Part shown: in pieces, positions 1-7,218 of the stretch
Numbering within the stretch: position 1 is the stretch's first letter
Layout of the letters: every line of letters begins with the position of its first letter
Assembly: GCA_001800185.1 (NCBI GenBank)
Contig: MGUX01000120.1
Coordinates: forward strand, 1-16,099
Direction: 5' to 3'
DNA: 16,099 nucleotides
Source of the DNA: Elusimicrobia bacterium RIFCSPLOWO2_12_FULL_59_9
GTDB lineage: Bacteria > Elusimicrobiota > Elusimicrobia > O2-12-FULL-59-9
The notes under the pieces: generated by a model
Database searches by the model: none
Told to the model about the DNA's origin: nothing
Seen by the model: the letters and a program-made list of their open reading frames with translations, nothing else
Program-made: the position numbers and the translations under genes

Positions 1-1
1 C

Positions 2-1693
2 CCCGTGATCGTCCAAAACCTAGCCGATTCGGGCCTGCTGGCGGGCGCCTCGGAAATCCAACACAGCTACCCCCACTGCTGGCGCTGCAAGAAGCCCGTT
101 ATTTTCAGGGCCACGGAGCAATGGTTTTTAAGCGTGAGCCGCGGAAGCCTTCGCCGGGACCTTCTGCAAACCGTAGGCCAGGTCCGTTGGCTCCCCGAGG
201 CCAGCAAGGCCAGGATTTCCAATATGCTTCAATCGCGCCCCGACTGGTGCATTTCTCGCCAGCGGGTTTGGGGAACGCCCATTCCCATTCTCTACTGCCG
301 GGCCTGCGGCCGCCCGCTGCTGGAGGACGCCGCGCTTAAACGCATCGAGGACAAGGTGGCCCGCGAAGGCGACGCGTTCTGGTTCCACCAGGACCCCCGG
401 GAATTTTTGCCCGCCGAGGTCAAATGCGCCTGCGGCGGCGCGGATTTTAAAAAAGAAATGGACATTTTGGACGTGTGGGTGGATTCCGGCGCCTCTTGGC
501 TGGGCGTTCTCAAGCCCTCCGGCCACTTCCCCGCCGACCTCTACATGGAAGGCCACGACCAGCACCGCGGCTGGTTTCAAGCCTCTCTGGTGCCTTCCGT
601 CTGCCTTGAAGAGCGGGCTCCGTACCGGGCGGTTTTCACGCATGGGTTCGTGATGGACGATCAAGGCAGGGCGATGCATAAATCCTTGGGCAACGTCGTT
701 TCCCCCCAAGAAATCACCGGGCGTCTGGGCGCGGACGTGCTGCGCCTGTGGATCACGTTGAGCGACTACGCCGCCGACGTTCGCCTCTCGGAGAAGCTTT
801 TGGAAGGCCCCGTGGATACCTACCGGAAAATCCGCAACACGCTGCGCTTCCTGCTGGGAAACACCTCCGATTTCTCGCCCAAGGACGACACCGTCGCCTA
901 CGACCGGATGCCCGAGTTGGAGCGCTACCTTCTGCACCGGCTCTACGGCTTGGCGCAAGAAACGAAGAAACATTATCAGGACTACCGCTTCCGCGCCGCC
1001 GCGCGCGCCGTGGCCGATTTTTGCATCAACGATCTTTCCTCCTTCTATCTGGACGCCCGAAAGGACTGCCTGTACACCTTTCCCAAAGACTCGGAGCAGA
1101 GGCGCGCCGCGCAGACCGTCCTATGGGAAACGCTCGGCGCCCTGCTCAAGCTGCTGGCGCCCATATTGTCCTTCACCGCGGAGGAAGCCTGGCAGACGCT
1201 CCGTCAGGAGCACGGCGCCGTTCAAGCGGGCCCCATGCAGGAGAGCATTTTTCTAGAAAGTTTTCCGGAATGTCCGGGCGGCTGGCTTCAGGAGGAGCTC
1301 GCCTCCCATTGGGGCGAAATCCTGAAAATTCGCGAAAAAATCCTGCAAACGCTGGAGGACAAACGGCGCTGCGATTTAATCGGCAGCTCCCTGGAGGCCA
1401 AGGTGACTCTTACCCTCGGCCGGCCGCACGCCGAAATTTTGGACTACCACAAAAAACGGCCGATTGATTGGCCCGCCATCACCATCACCTCCCAGTTTTC
1501 CCTGCTGGAGGCCGGAGGCGCGGCGGAGCCGGCCGTCGAGGTGGCTCACGCCGCCGGAAAAAAATGCGCGCGCTGCTGGCGCTGGCAGGAAACGGTGGGC
1601 TCAGACCCGCGCCACCCCGAACTCTGCGACCGCTGCCTAAAGGCCGTGGACGGCCTGCCGGATGCCGGAGTCCGCGCCGGCTCCCAGTCGTGA
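2..1693 (+). CDS. ileS: Isoleucyl-tRNA synthetase, C-terminal part (5' end cut by window)
   Basis: Class I aminoacyl-tRNA synthetase that charges tRNA-Ile in the cytoplasm. The reading frame is open from base 2. A GTG at 5 is only an internal codon, because the text there (IVQNL...HSYPHCWRCKKPVIFRATEQW) matches the middle of bacterial IleS; roughly the N-terminal 350-400 residues, including much of the editing domain, lie outside. Visible landmarks in order are the WCISRQRVWG block, a CxxC/CxC pair (about 299-435) that resembles an inserted zinc knuckle, MEGHDQHRGWFQ, the KMSKS loop read as AMHKS (671-685), the helical anticodon-binding domain, and a C-terminal zinc finger with CxxC at 1565-1576 and 1625-1636. 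The KMSKS loop lacks the first Lys and first Ser of the consensus but keeps the second Lys. lspA follows 14 bases downstream, an ileS-lspA order also known from Escherichia coli. Identification is secure. Confidence 0.97.
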   Translation, partial: PVIVQNLADSGLLAGASEIQHSYPHCWRCKKPVIFRATEQWFLSVSRGSLRRDLLQTVGQVRWLPEASKARISNMLQSRPDWCISRQRVWGTPIPILYCRACGRPLLEDAALKRIEDKVAREGDAFWFHQDPREFLPAEVKCACGGADFKKEMDILDVWVDSGASWLGVLKPSGHFPADLYMEGHDQHRGWFQASLVPSVCLEERAPYRAVFTHGFVMDDQGRAMHKSLGNVVSPQEITGRLGADVLRLWITLSDYAADVRLSEKLLEGPVDTYRKIRNTLRFLLGNTSDFSPKDDTVAYDRMPELERYLLHRLYGLAQETKKHYQDYRFRAAARAVADFCINDLSSFYLDARKDCLYTFPKDSEQRRAAQTVLWETLGALLKLLAPILSFTAEEAWQTLRQEHGAVQAGPMQESIFLESFPECPGGWLQEELASHWGEILKIREKILQTLEDKRRCDLIGSSLEAKVTLTLGRPHAEILDYHKKRPIDWPAITITSQFSLLEAGGAAEPAVEVAHAAGKKCARCWRWQETVGSDPRHPELCDRCLKAVDGLPDAGVRAGSQS

Positions 1694-1707
1694 CCGGGGC
1701 GGCCCGC

Positions 1708-2160
1708 ATGAACAAAAAACTCATCGCGGTCCCTCTTATCCTGTGCATTTTCTCTCTTGACCGTTTCACAAAAAGCCTGGCCTTGAGCCGCCTTTACCCG
1801 GATAAATCCATACCGGTCACCCCCTTTTTTTACCTGACATACGTGGAAAATTCCGGAGCCGCATTCGGCATGTTGGGGGGCCGCAACACGCTGTTTATCG
1901 CCGTCTCCCTCGCCCTGATCGCGCTGCTGCTGCTCTGGCTCAGGAAATGGCCGCCCAAAGATTCTCTCGGATTTTTCAGCGTCGCCGCGGTGGTCGGCGG
2001 CGCCGTCGGCAACCTCTATGACCGCATCGCCTACGGCTTCGTCGTCGATTTCATGGATTTCCGGTTTTGGCCCGTGTTCAACGTCGCCGACTCCTGCATC
2101 AGCGTCGGCAGCGTGCTGCTTTTGATCTCCCTCAATTGGACCCGCGCGGAAAAGCCATAA
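1708..2160 (+). CDS. lspA: Lipoprotein signal peptidase II
   Basis: Inner-membrane aspartic protease that removes the signal peptide from prolipoproteins after diacylglyceryl transfer. The 150-residue length is normal for the family. It shows the hydrophobic first segment, the VENSGAAFG block, a second membrane segment rich in Leu/Ala, the GNLYDRI block (Asp105), VVDF (Asp114) and the FNVADS block (Asp128). Asp114 and Asp128 correspond to the catalytic Asp pair. I chose ATG 1708 because the protein then begins MNKKLIAV..., a typical LspA N-terminus; the same frame stays open further upstream, but that stretch lies inside ileS and is not LspA-like. There is no strong ribosome binding site, so translation probably depends on ribosomes leaving ileS 14 bases earlier. 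Its stop overlaps the rsmA start by one base (TAATG). Confidence 0.96.
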   Translation: MNKKLIAVPLILCIFSLDRFTKSLALSRLYPDKSIPVTPFFYLTYVENSGAAFGMLGGRNTLFIAVSLALIALLLLWLRKWPPKDSLGFFSVAAVVGGAVGNLYDRIAYGFVVDFMDFRFWPVFNVADSCISVGSVLLLISLNWTRAEKP

Positions 2161-2948
2161 TGCCTGCCCGGCTTGGCCAGCATTTCCTGAGCGACGGCGC
2201 GGCGGCCGACGACATCGTGGCTCTGGCGGACATTGCGGCGGCCGCGCCGGTGCTGGAAATCGGGCCCGGCAAAGGCGTCTTGACGCAGCGCCTTCTCAAA
2301 AAATCCGGCGACGTCACGGCCGTTGAACTGGATGAGAGCCTGGCCGAGCGCCTAAAAGAAAAGTTCCGCGACTCTCCCCATCTGCGCCTCATCCGCGCGG
2401 ATTTTCTGAAGCTGGATTTGGGCGAGCTGCGAAGGTCGGCCCCTTTCACGATCATCGGCAACCTCCCGTACGCCGTGGCCTCCCCCATCCTGCGGAAAAT
2501 ACTGGACTGGAAAGGCTGGGACGTCGCCGTCTTGATGTTTCAAAAAGAGGTCGCGGAGCGCATCGTGGCGGGGCCCGGCAGCCGGAAGTACGGCGTTTTA
2601 TCCATTCTCGCCGCGATAAAATCCGAGGCGCAGGCCGCGCTGCCCGTTCCAAGCCGCTTTTTTTCCCCGCCGCCCCAGGTGGATTCGCTCGTGGTCAAAT
2701 TCCGGCGCAGGAGCGTCCCCGGGCTCCCCGCGGAGGTCACGGAGGAAAAATTTCTTAAGGTCGTCTTCGCCGCCTTCGGACAGCGGCGCAAGACCATCCT
2801 CAACGCTCTGGCGCACAACCTCGGCGTCGGCAAGGCAGCAGCTCAAGCGGCCCTCTTGAAATCGGGCATCCCGGCCGGCTGCCGCGCCGAAACCGTCTCT
2901 CTAGAAGGCTACATCGCTCTCACGCGCTGCTTTGAAACTTATCTCTAG
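2160..2948 (+). CDS. rsmA: 16S rRNA (A1518/A1519) dimethyltransferase RsmA/KsgA
   Basis: SAM-dependent enzyme that dimethylates two adjacent adenines near the 3' end of 16S rRNA during late 30S assembly. The 262 residues match the family's usual 260-290. Motifs seen are LGQHFLSD at the N-terminus, the SAM-binding loop EIGPGKG (residues 33-39), VTAVELDE with the acidic ribose contact, RADFLKLDL, the catalytic NLPY (101-104), the QKEVAERI block, FSPPPQVDSLV and FGQRRKTILNAL in the C-terminal domain. ATG 2160 is the start: it gives the canonical N-terminus and forms a TAATG junction with the lspA stop, indicating translational coupling. Upstream in-frame codons lie inside lspA and are not part of it. 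A probable terminator begins on its stop codon. Confidence 0.97.
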   Translation: MPARLGQHFLSDGAAADDIVALADIAAAAPVLEIGPGKGVLTQRLLKKSGDVTAVELDESLAERLKEKFRDSPHLRLIRADFLKLDLGELRRSAPFTIIGNLPYAVASPILRKILDWKGWDVAVLMFQKEVAERIVAGPGSRKYGVLSILAAIKSEAQAALPVPSRFFSPPPQVDSLVVKFRRRSVPGLPAEVTEEKFLKVVFAAFGQRRKTILNALAHNLGVGKAAAQAALLKSGIPAGCRAETVSLEGYIALTRCFETYL

Positions 2949-2986
2949 CGGTGCCCGAAAGTCCCAGGCGGCTCTAGGTCTTTTTT
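2945..2986 (+). terminator. Probable Rho-independent terminator after rsmA
   Basis: An imperfect inverted repeat pairs 2945-2955 (CTAGCGGTGCC) with 2967-2977 (GGCGGCTCTAG): nine of eleven positions pair, one as G-T, around an 11-base loop. A run of six T follows at 2981-2986. It overlaps the rsmA stop codon and would end the ileS-lspA-rsmA transcript. The two mismatches lower confidence. Confidence 0.5.
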
Positions 2987-3013
2987 CACCGGCCCTTTAG
3001 GCCGAAAGACTCT

Positions 3014-3041
3014 ATGACGCGGCGAAAAGGTGCGCTACAAT
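3014..3041 (+). promoter_or_regulatory. Candidate sigma-70-type promoter for the HEAT-repeat gene
   Basis: The -35-like ATGACG at 3014-3019 (four of six consensus bases) and the -10-like TACAAT at 3036-3041 (five of six) are separated by 16 bases. Transcription would start near 3048, giving a leader of about 27 bases to the ATG at 3075. It lies just after the probable rsmA terminator, which supports an independent transcription unit. Confidence 0.45.
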
Positions 3042-3074
3042 ACCTGGATTCTTGCGATTCACTTGGAGGTCTCG

Positions 3075-3815
3075 ATGCGGTTTTGGATGTCCCTGACCCT
3101 CGTATTGGCATTGGCCGCCGGCGCTCCGCCCGCGCAAGCCGCAAGACCCGCCACTTTGGAAGACAATATCGCCGTACTCCTTTTCTCCACGGAGGAGGCC
3201 GGGCGCGAGAAAGCGGCTTTGTCGGAGCTCTTTAGAACCGGCCGGGCGCTGACCTCAACGGAAACTCTGGATGCTTTAGTTCAAGCGGTCCAACACGACA
3301 AATCGCCCAAGGTCAGAGCCGCGGCCGCTTCGGCGCTCGGATTTTTCGGAAGCGGCCGCGTGGCGTCCGTGTTGGCCCGCTGCTCCAGCCGGCGGCACGA
3401 AAAAAGCGAGGCGGTCCGGCACGCCGCCATCCTCAGTCTCGCGAAATTCGCCCCCGAACTGCTGAATAAATCCTCCGCTCTAAGCGTCATGCGCGCATCC
3501 GTGGGAAAAGAGAAAAACGCTTCGATCCTGCGCATCTTCATTTCCATCTTCGGAATGCTCAGAGACCGGCAATCCGTTCCCTTGCTCACCCAAGTGCTCC
3601 TTTATGGAGAGGATTTGAAGCTCCGCGTCAGCGCGGCCGAATCCCTCGGAGTCATCGGAGACTCCTCCGCGATACCGGCGCTGCAGCAGGCCTATGCCGA
3701 AAGCGGCGCGCGCAAGATGCTGCTATTCCGCGAGGTCATCGCCAAGGCTCTGGAGCAAATAGAGCGACAAACCGCCCAGGCCGCCCTGACCGCGCAAATC
3801 GGCCGAACGCAATAG
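3075..3815 (+). CDS. Exported HEAT-repeat protein
   Basis: A 246-residue protein with a clear Sec signal peptide: a hydrophobic core at residues 5-16 followed by PPAQA and a likely cleavage after Ala22. The mature part is a run of helical pairs with HEAT/PBS-lyase-type signatures, for example SPKVRAAAASALGFFG (77-92), SEAVRHAAILSLAKF (111-125) and LKLRVSAAESLGVIGD (181-196). Such solenoids mediate protein-protein contacts; no catalytic motif is visible. I chose ATG 3075, not the in-frame GTG at 3030, because it is preceded by GGAGGT at 3065-3070 and places the signal peptide exactly at the N-terminus. It probably acts in the periplasm or at the inner face of the outer membrane as a scaffold. 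Its partner is unknown. It converges on the minus-strand glycosyltransferase, with only six bases between their stops. Confidence 0.85.
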   Translation: MRFWMSLTLVLALAAGAPPAQAARPATLEDNIAVLLFSTEEAGREKAALSELFRTGRALTSTETLDALVQAVQHDKSPKVRAAAASALGFFGSGRVASVLARCSSRRHEKSEAVRHAAILSLAKFAPELLNKSSALSVMRASVGKEKNASILRIFISIFGMLRDRQSVPLLTQVLLYGEDLKLRVSAAESLGVIGDSSAIPALQQAYAESGARKMLLFREVIAKALEQIERQTAQAALTAQIGRTQ

Positions 3816-3821
3816 AATCCG

Positions 3822-4790
3822 CTACCCCGCAACGGACAGGGCTTCCCGCAGTTTCATCCACGCCGCATCCACAGGAATGTCCCGGCAACTGTCCCACTGC
3901 TCGGAAACGGCCCAATGGTGTCCCGGCTCCAGCGGACGCCAGCAATGATAATTGTAGCGGCTGATGAGGGTCAGCGTCGGCGTGCCGACGGCGCAGGCCA
4001 AATGCATGGTGCTCGTCGGATGACCGATAAAAAGCCGCATCTTTTTGAGGAGGGCGGCGGTGACGGCAAGGGGCATCGGGGGCAAGAAACGGACGGCGGG
4101 CGGCAGCTCCTGCAGCATCGCCAGAACCTGCGCTTCCTCTCCCGGACCGGCCAGGTAGAAAACCTGGACCTTGGGGATGTCCAGCAAACGCCGGGTCAGC
4201 TCGACAAATTTGCGCTCCGGCCAACGGTTGTCGTACTTCTTGAAATTCCCCGGATGCACCGCCACGCGGATCCCGTCGGGCGCGAGGGCGCCGGCCGATA
4301 ACACCGACTCGGCCGCCGCCTCATGCCGCCGCCGAAGATAAACCCTCTGCCTGAATTCAAATTCAGCGCCGAGCCTCCGGCACAAGGCGGCGTAGCGCCG
4401 CATCATGTGGTCTTTTTCAGCGTCGAAGTCGACGCTCTCGGAGCAAAGCAGGCTTGAAAGCTTCTTTTTGAAGGAAATTTTTTGGCGAGCGCGGCAGAGC
4501 GCCGTCAGAAAAGCGGAGGACCTGGAATAGGACGGATTTAAATCCGCCGCGAGGTGGAAACGCCGGGTGATGAGCATCCACAGCAGCGGCAGATTGCGCC
4601 AAAAAGCGCTCCACGGGTGGATTTTCCACACCTCCCGCAGGTGGGGATCGAGCTCCGCCAAAGGACAGGCGCCCGGCCAGGAGACGAGCGTCAGCCGCGC
4701 CCCCGGGTAGCGCCTTTTTAACGCCTCAAAGACCGGGCTGGCCACCACAAAATCTCCGATGCGGCCCAGCCAAAAAAGAAGAATTTCCAT
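3822..4790 (-). CDS. Glycosyltransferase family 9 (heptosyltransferase-like)
   Basis: A 322-residue GT-B fold enzyme resembling the WaaC/WaaF/RfaQ heptosyltransferases that add ADP-heptose to the lipopolysaccharide inner core on the cytoplasmic face of the inner membrane. The N-terminus LGRIGDFVVASPVFEAL carries Asp13, at the same position as the Asp of WaaC thought to act as base. The C-terminal half has VAVHPGNFKKYDNRWP, the nucleotide-sugar-side segment VFYLAGPGEE, and HPTSTMHLACAVGTPTL, matching the family's usual S/D-G-P-x-HLAxAxGTP block with HPTST replacing the more common DSGP. The acceptor and exact sugar cannot be read from sequence. The start at 4790 is preceded, reading on the minus strand, by an AG-rich GAAGAGAAAAAGC. 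It is transcribed away from the aminopeptidase operon. Confidence 0.88.
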   Translation of the reverse strand: MEILLFWLGRIGDFVVASPVFEALKRRYPGARLTLVSWPGACPLAELDPHLREVWKIHPWSAFWRNLPLLWMLITRRFHLAADLNPSYSRSSAFLTALCRARQKISFKKKLSSLLCSESVDFDAEKDHMMRRYAALCRRLGAEFEFRQRVYLRRRHEAAAESVLSAGALAPDGIRVAVHPGNFKKYDNRWPERKFVELTRRLLDIPKVQVFYLAGPGEEAQVLAMLQELPPAVRFLPPMPLAVTAALLKKMRLFIGHPTSTMHLACAVGTPTLTLISRYNYHCWRPLEPGHHWAVSEQWDSCRDIPVDAAWMKLREALSVAG

Positions 4791-4813
4791 GCTTTTTCTC
4801 TTCGGAGAATCGC

Positions 4814-4842
4814 TTGTGGGATTCTAGCATTTTTAATATACT
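4814..4842 (+). promoter_or_regulatory. Candidate promoter for the aminopeptidase-efp operon
   Basis: The -35-like TTGTGG (4814-4819) and the -10-like TATACT (4837-4842, five of six bases) are separated by 17 bases. Transcription would start near 4849, leaving about 60 bases of leader before ATG 4908. The element interleaves with the minus-strand promoter for the divergent glycosyltransferase gene. Confidence 0.45.
4821..4829 (-). promoter_or_regulatory. Extended -10 promoter candidate for the GT9 gene
   Basis: Read on the minus strand this is TGCTAGAAT: a TGn extension directly before TAGAAT (five of six -10 consensus bases). No good -35 is visible, which an extended -10 can tolerate. Transcription would start near 4814, giving a leader of about 24 bases to the GT9 start codon. 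Confidence 0.45.
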
Positions 4843-4907
4843 AACCAGAATTCGAAGAACACGTCTGAAATCATCCACCAGGAGGAGCGCGCAAGCTCGA
4901 CACATCC

Positions 4908-5942
4908 ATGCCTCTACCAGCCAATATCAGGGATTTTCAAAATTCGCTCAAAGAGTACGGTTTAGACGGCTACATCGTCACCCACCAGTCCGATCTCAAT
5001 TACCTCACGGATTTTCCCCAGGAGGGTTTCGCGCTCTTGGTGGGCCGGCGCAAGGTGTGGGCGATGCTGCCCATGCTGCTCAAGGATCACTTTCAAAAAT
5101 CCGTTCCGGGCTGCGAAATACTCGCCGCCGTCTCCCTCTTGCCGGCCTTGAGCAAAATCACCCAAAAGCACAATCTACGGCGGGTGGGTTTTGACTCCGA
5201 AAAAGAGCTTTACGCCCGGGGAAAGAGCCTCAAAGACGCGGGCTGCGTCGAGACCCCCTCCCTGCTCGCGCATCTGCGCGCGGTCAAGTCCCGCCGCGAC
5301 CTGGAGCGCGTGGAAAAGGCCTGCGCCATGACCGCCGCGGCCTTCCGCCTGCTGAAGCCGAACATCAAGCCCGGCCGCAGCGAAATCTCCGTGGCCCGCG
5401 AACTGGAAAGCTTGATGACCCAGTTGGGCGGCGAAGGCGTCGCGTTTGAAACGATCGTGGCCTCGGGACCCAACGGCGCGCTGCCCCACCATCGCAGCTC
5501 GGAAAAAATCATCGGCAAAGACCAGGCCATCGTCATCGATTTCGGCTGCGTCTACAAGCTGTATCGCTCCGACATGACCCGCACCGTTTTTACCGGAAAA
5601 CCCAACGGCCCCTACGCCAGGATTTACGGGCTGGTGGAGAAGTCGCAGCGCGCGGGCATGCTCAAAGTGCGGCCGGGCGTCGCCGCCGGAGACGTTGACG
5701 AAGCCTCCCGGCGCGTGATCGCGCGCGCCGGCTACGGCAAGTACTTCATCCACAGCACCGGGCACGGCGTCGGCATCGACATCCACGAGCCGCCGCGCGT
5801 CGCTCCTAAATCCAGGGAAAAGCTTCGGCCCGGAATGGTGGTCACCGTCGAACCCGGCATTTACCTGCCCGGCCGCTTCGGCGTGCGCATCGAAGACACT
5901 CTGGCCGTCACCTCAAAGGGCAGCCGAATTCTGACTCAATAA
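4908..5942 (+). CDS. M24B-family Xaa-Pro aminopeptidase
   Basis: A 344-residue metallopeptidase that releases N-terminal residues preceding proline in the cytoplasm. The N-terminal creatinase-like domain (about 1-125, containing GLDGYIVTHQSDLNYLTDF) is followed by a pita-bread catalytic domain. All five metal ligands of the family are visible: Asp211 (VIDFG), Asp222 (RSDMTRT), His286 (STGHGVGIDIHE), Glu315 (TVEPGIY) and Glu329 (RIEDT). The length matches short M24B enzymes such as Bacillus YqhT. efp follows 11 bases downstream, a pairing also known from Bacillus (yqhT-efp). The start is somewhat uncertain: a strong GGAGGAG at 4881-4887 sits 20 bases before ATG 4908, unusually far, yet no ATG, GTG or TTG lies between them in frame, and ATG 4908 gives the expected N-terminus. 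Confidence 0.93.
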   Translation: MPLPANIRDFQNSLKEYGLDGYIVTHQSDLNYLTDFPQEGFALLVGRRKVWAMLPMLLKDHFQKSVPGCEILAAVSLLPALSKITQKHNLRRVGFDSEKELYARGKSLKDAGCVETPSLLAHLRAVKSRRDLERVEKACAMTAAAFRLLKPNIKPGRSEISVARELESLMTQLGGEGVAFETIVASGPNGALPHHRSSEKIIGKDQAIVIDFGCVYKLYRSDMTRTVFTGKPNGPYARIYGLVEKSQRAGMLKVRPGVAAGDVDEASRRVIARAGYGKYFIHSTGHGVGIDIHEPPRVAPKSREKLRPGMVVTVEPGIYLPGRFGVRIEDTLAVTSKGSRILTQ

Positions 5943-5953
5943 AGGAGATTTTC

Positions 5954-6511
5954 ATGATCCGAGCGGGAGAATTTCACAACGGAGCGATTTTCGACGATGC
6001 CGGCAACATCCTGGAGATCATCTGGTTCCAGCACCATAAGCCCGGCAAAGGCGGCGCCATGGTGCGGACAAAAATAAAGAACCTGCTGACGGGAGCCATC
6101 ACCGAGCGCAGCTTCAGCCCCTCCGACAAGTTCAGGACCGTGGAGGTTTTGAAGCGCAAAAAAACCTTCCTGTACGCCGAGGGCGAGTCCCTGCAATTCA
6201 TGGATATGGAATCCTACGAGCAGATGGCGATTGACAAAAAAAAGCTGGGCCTTGCGTGCGAGTTTTTGTGCGAAAACATGGAGGTGCAAGGCATCTACAT
6301 CGACGGGAACCTCATCACGGTCGAGCTTCCTAAAAAAGTGACCCTGGCGGTCGCCTCGACCGTGCCGGGAGTCAAGGGCGATTCGGTCTCCAATATGACC
6401 AAACCGGCGACGCTGGAGACCGGGGTTGAAATCAAGGTCCCGCTTTTCATCGAAGAAGGCGAGAAAGTGGTCGTCAGCACGGAGACGGGAGAATACATCG
6501 AGCGCGCATGA
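5954..6511 (+). CDS. efp: Translation elongation factor P
   Basis: Binds the ribosome next to the P-site tRNA and rescues stalling at consecutive prolines. The 185 residues form the family's three beta-barrel domains: KOW-like N-terminal (1-65), OB central (66-128) and C-terminal OB. The loop that reaches the peptidyl-transferase centre reads KPGKGG, so the tip residue is Lys32, equivalent to the Lys34 of E. coli that receives beta-lysine; no modification enzyme is encoded in this window. The C-terminal signature TKPATLETG is present, preceded by SVSNM where many EF-Ps have a Gly-rich TASGG-type sequence. A strong Shine-Dalgarno AAAGGAGA (5941-5948) begins inside the aminopeptidase stop codon. 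Its stop overlaps the next start (ATGA). Confidence 0.97.
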   Translation: MIRAGEFHNGAIFDDAGNILEIIWFQHHKPGKGGAMVRTKIKNLLTGAITERSFSPSDKFRTVEVLKRKKTFLYAEGESLQFMDMESYEQMAIDKKKLGLACEFLCENMEVQGIYIDGNLITVELPKKVTLAVASTVPGVKGDSVSNMTKPATLETGVEIKVPLFIEEGEKVVVSTETGEYIERA

Positions 6512-7218
6512 TCAAAAGCATCATTTTCGACATCGACAACACGCTGATGGACTTCATGAAGATGAAGCGCGCCGCCGTGGACGCCGCCATCGACGCCATG
6601 ATCGACGCCGGGCTCAGCACCCCCAAAGAGGTCATGAGCAAGAAAATCTACGACATCTACAAGGAGGGCATCGAGCAGCAGGACATCTTCGACAAAGTCC
6701 TGCTCCAGGAGTTCGGCGCCATCGACTACAGAATCCTGGCAGCGGGCATCGTGGGCTATCGCCGCGCCAAAGACGGCAACATGACGCTCTACCCCCACGT
6801 CAACATGACCCTGACGCAGCTCAACAAACGGGCCATCCCCATGGTCGTCATCTCCGACGCCCCGCGCCTGCAGGCGTGGCTGCGAATCGTCTCTTTGGGC
6901 CTCCAGCATTATTTTGAAAAAATCATCACCTTCGACGACACCAACGAGCGCAAACCCTCCCCCAAGCCGTTTCAATTCGCCCTCGACGTTCTAAAGACAG
7001 CGCCTGAGGAAACCCTGATGGTAGGCGACTGGGCCGAACGCGACATCGCCGGCGCCAAAGCGCTCGGAATCCGCACCGCCTGGGCGAAATACGGCAATAC
7101 TTTCGACACCAAGGATTCCGGGGCCGATTACGAGTTGGGCGACGTCTACGAACTGGTCGGCATCATCGACCGCGAGAACTCCGCCCGTCCCCGCCAAGCC
7201 CTTGAGCGCAAGAGTTAA
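6508..7218 (+). CDS. HAD-superfamily hydrolase (phosphatase-like)
   Basis: A 236-residue cytoplasmic HAD hydrolase with all four motifs: FDIDNTL (nucleophile Asp8, general acid Asp10), VVISDA (motif II Ser), RKPSPKP (Lys149) and VGDWAERD (Asp174, Asp179). The helical insertion after motif I is a C1-type cap, as in YjjG/phosphoglycolate-phosphatase-like members, so a small phosphorylated metabolite is the likely substrate; which one cannot be told. It starts on ATGA shared with the efp stop, so it is translationally coupled to EF-P. The C-terminal tail (ENSARPRQALERKS) overlaps the next gene's proposed TTG start by 17 bases. The cap's Met/Lys-rich stretch and the DGNMTLYPHVNMTL segment are typical of archaeal/deep-bacterial HADs of this size. 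Confidence 0.9.
   Translation: MIKSIIFDIDNTLMDFMKMKRAAVDAAIDAMIDAGLSTPKEVMSKKIYDIYKEGIEQQDIFDKVLLQEFGAIDYRILAAGIVGYRRAKDGNMTLYPHVNMTLTQLNKRAIPMVVISDAPRLQAWLRIVSLGLQHYFEKIITFDDTNERKPSPKPFQFALDVLKTAPEETLMVGDWAERDIAGAKALGIRTAWAKYGNTFDTKDSGADYELGDVYELVGIIDRENSARPRQALERKS

Noticed and set aside
128..973. 281-codon minus-strand open frame in ileS
   Set aside because: Shadow of ileS codons; no family resemblance.
1468..1707. Upstream extension of lspA inside ileS
   Set aside because: The extension translates to an Arg/Pro-rich stretch unlike LspA, whereas ATG 1708 gives the normal N-terminus.
2990..3004. Hairpin CGGCC-CTTTA-GGCCG as a terminator
   Set aside because: No T-run follows on either strand; the better candidate is 2945-2986.
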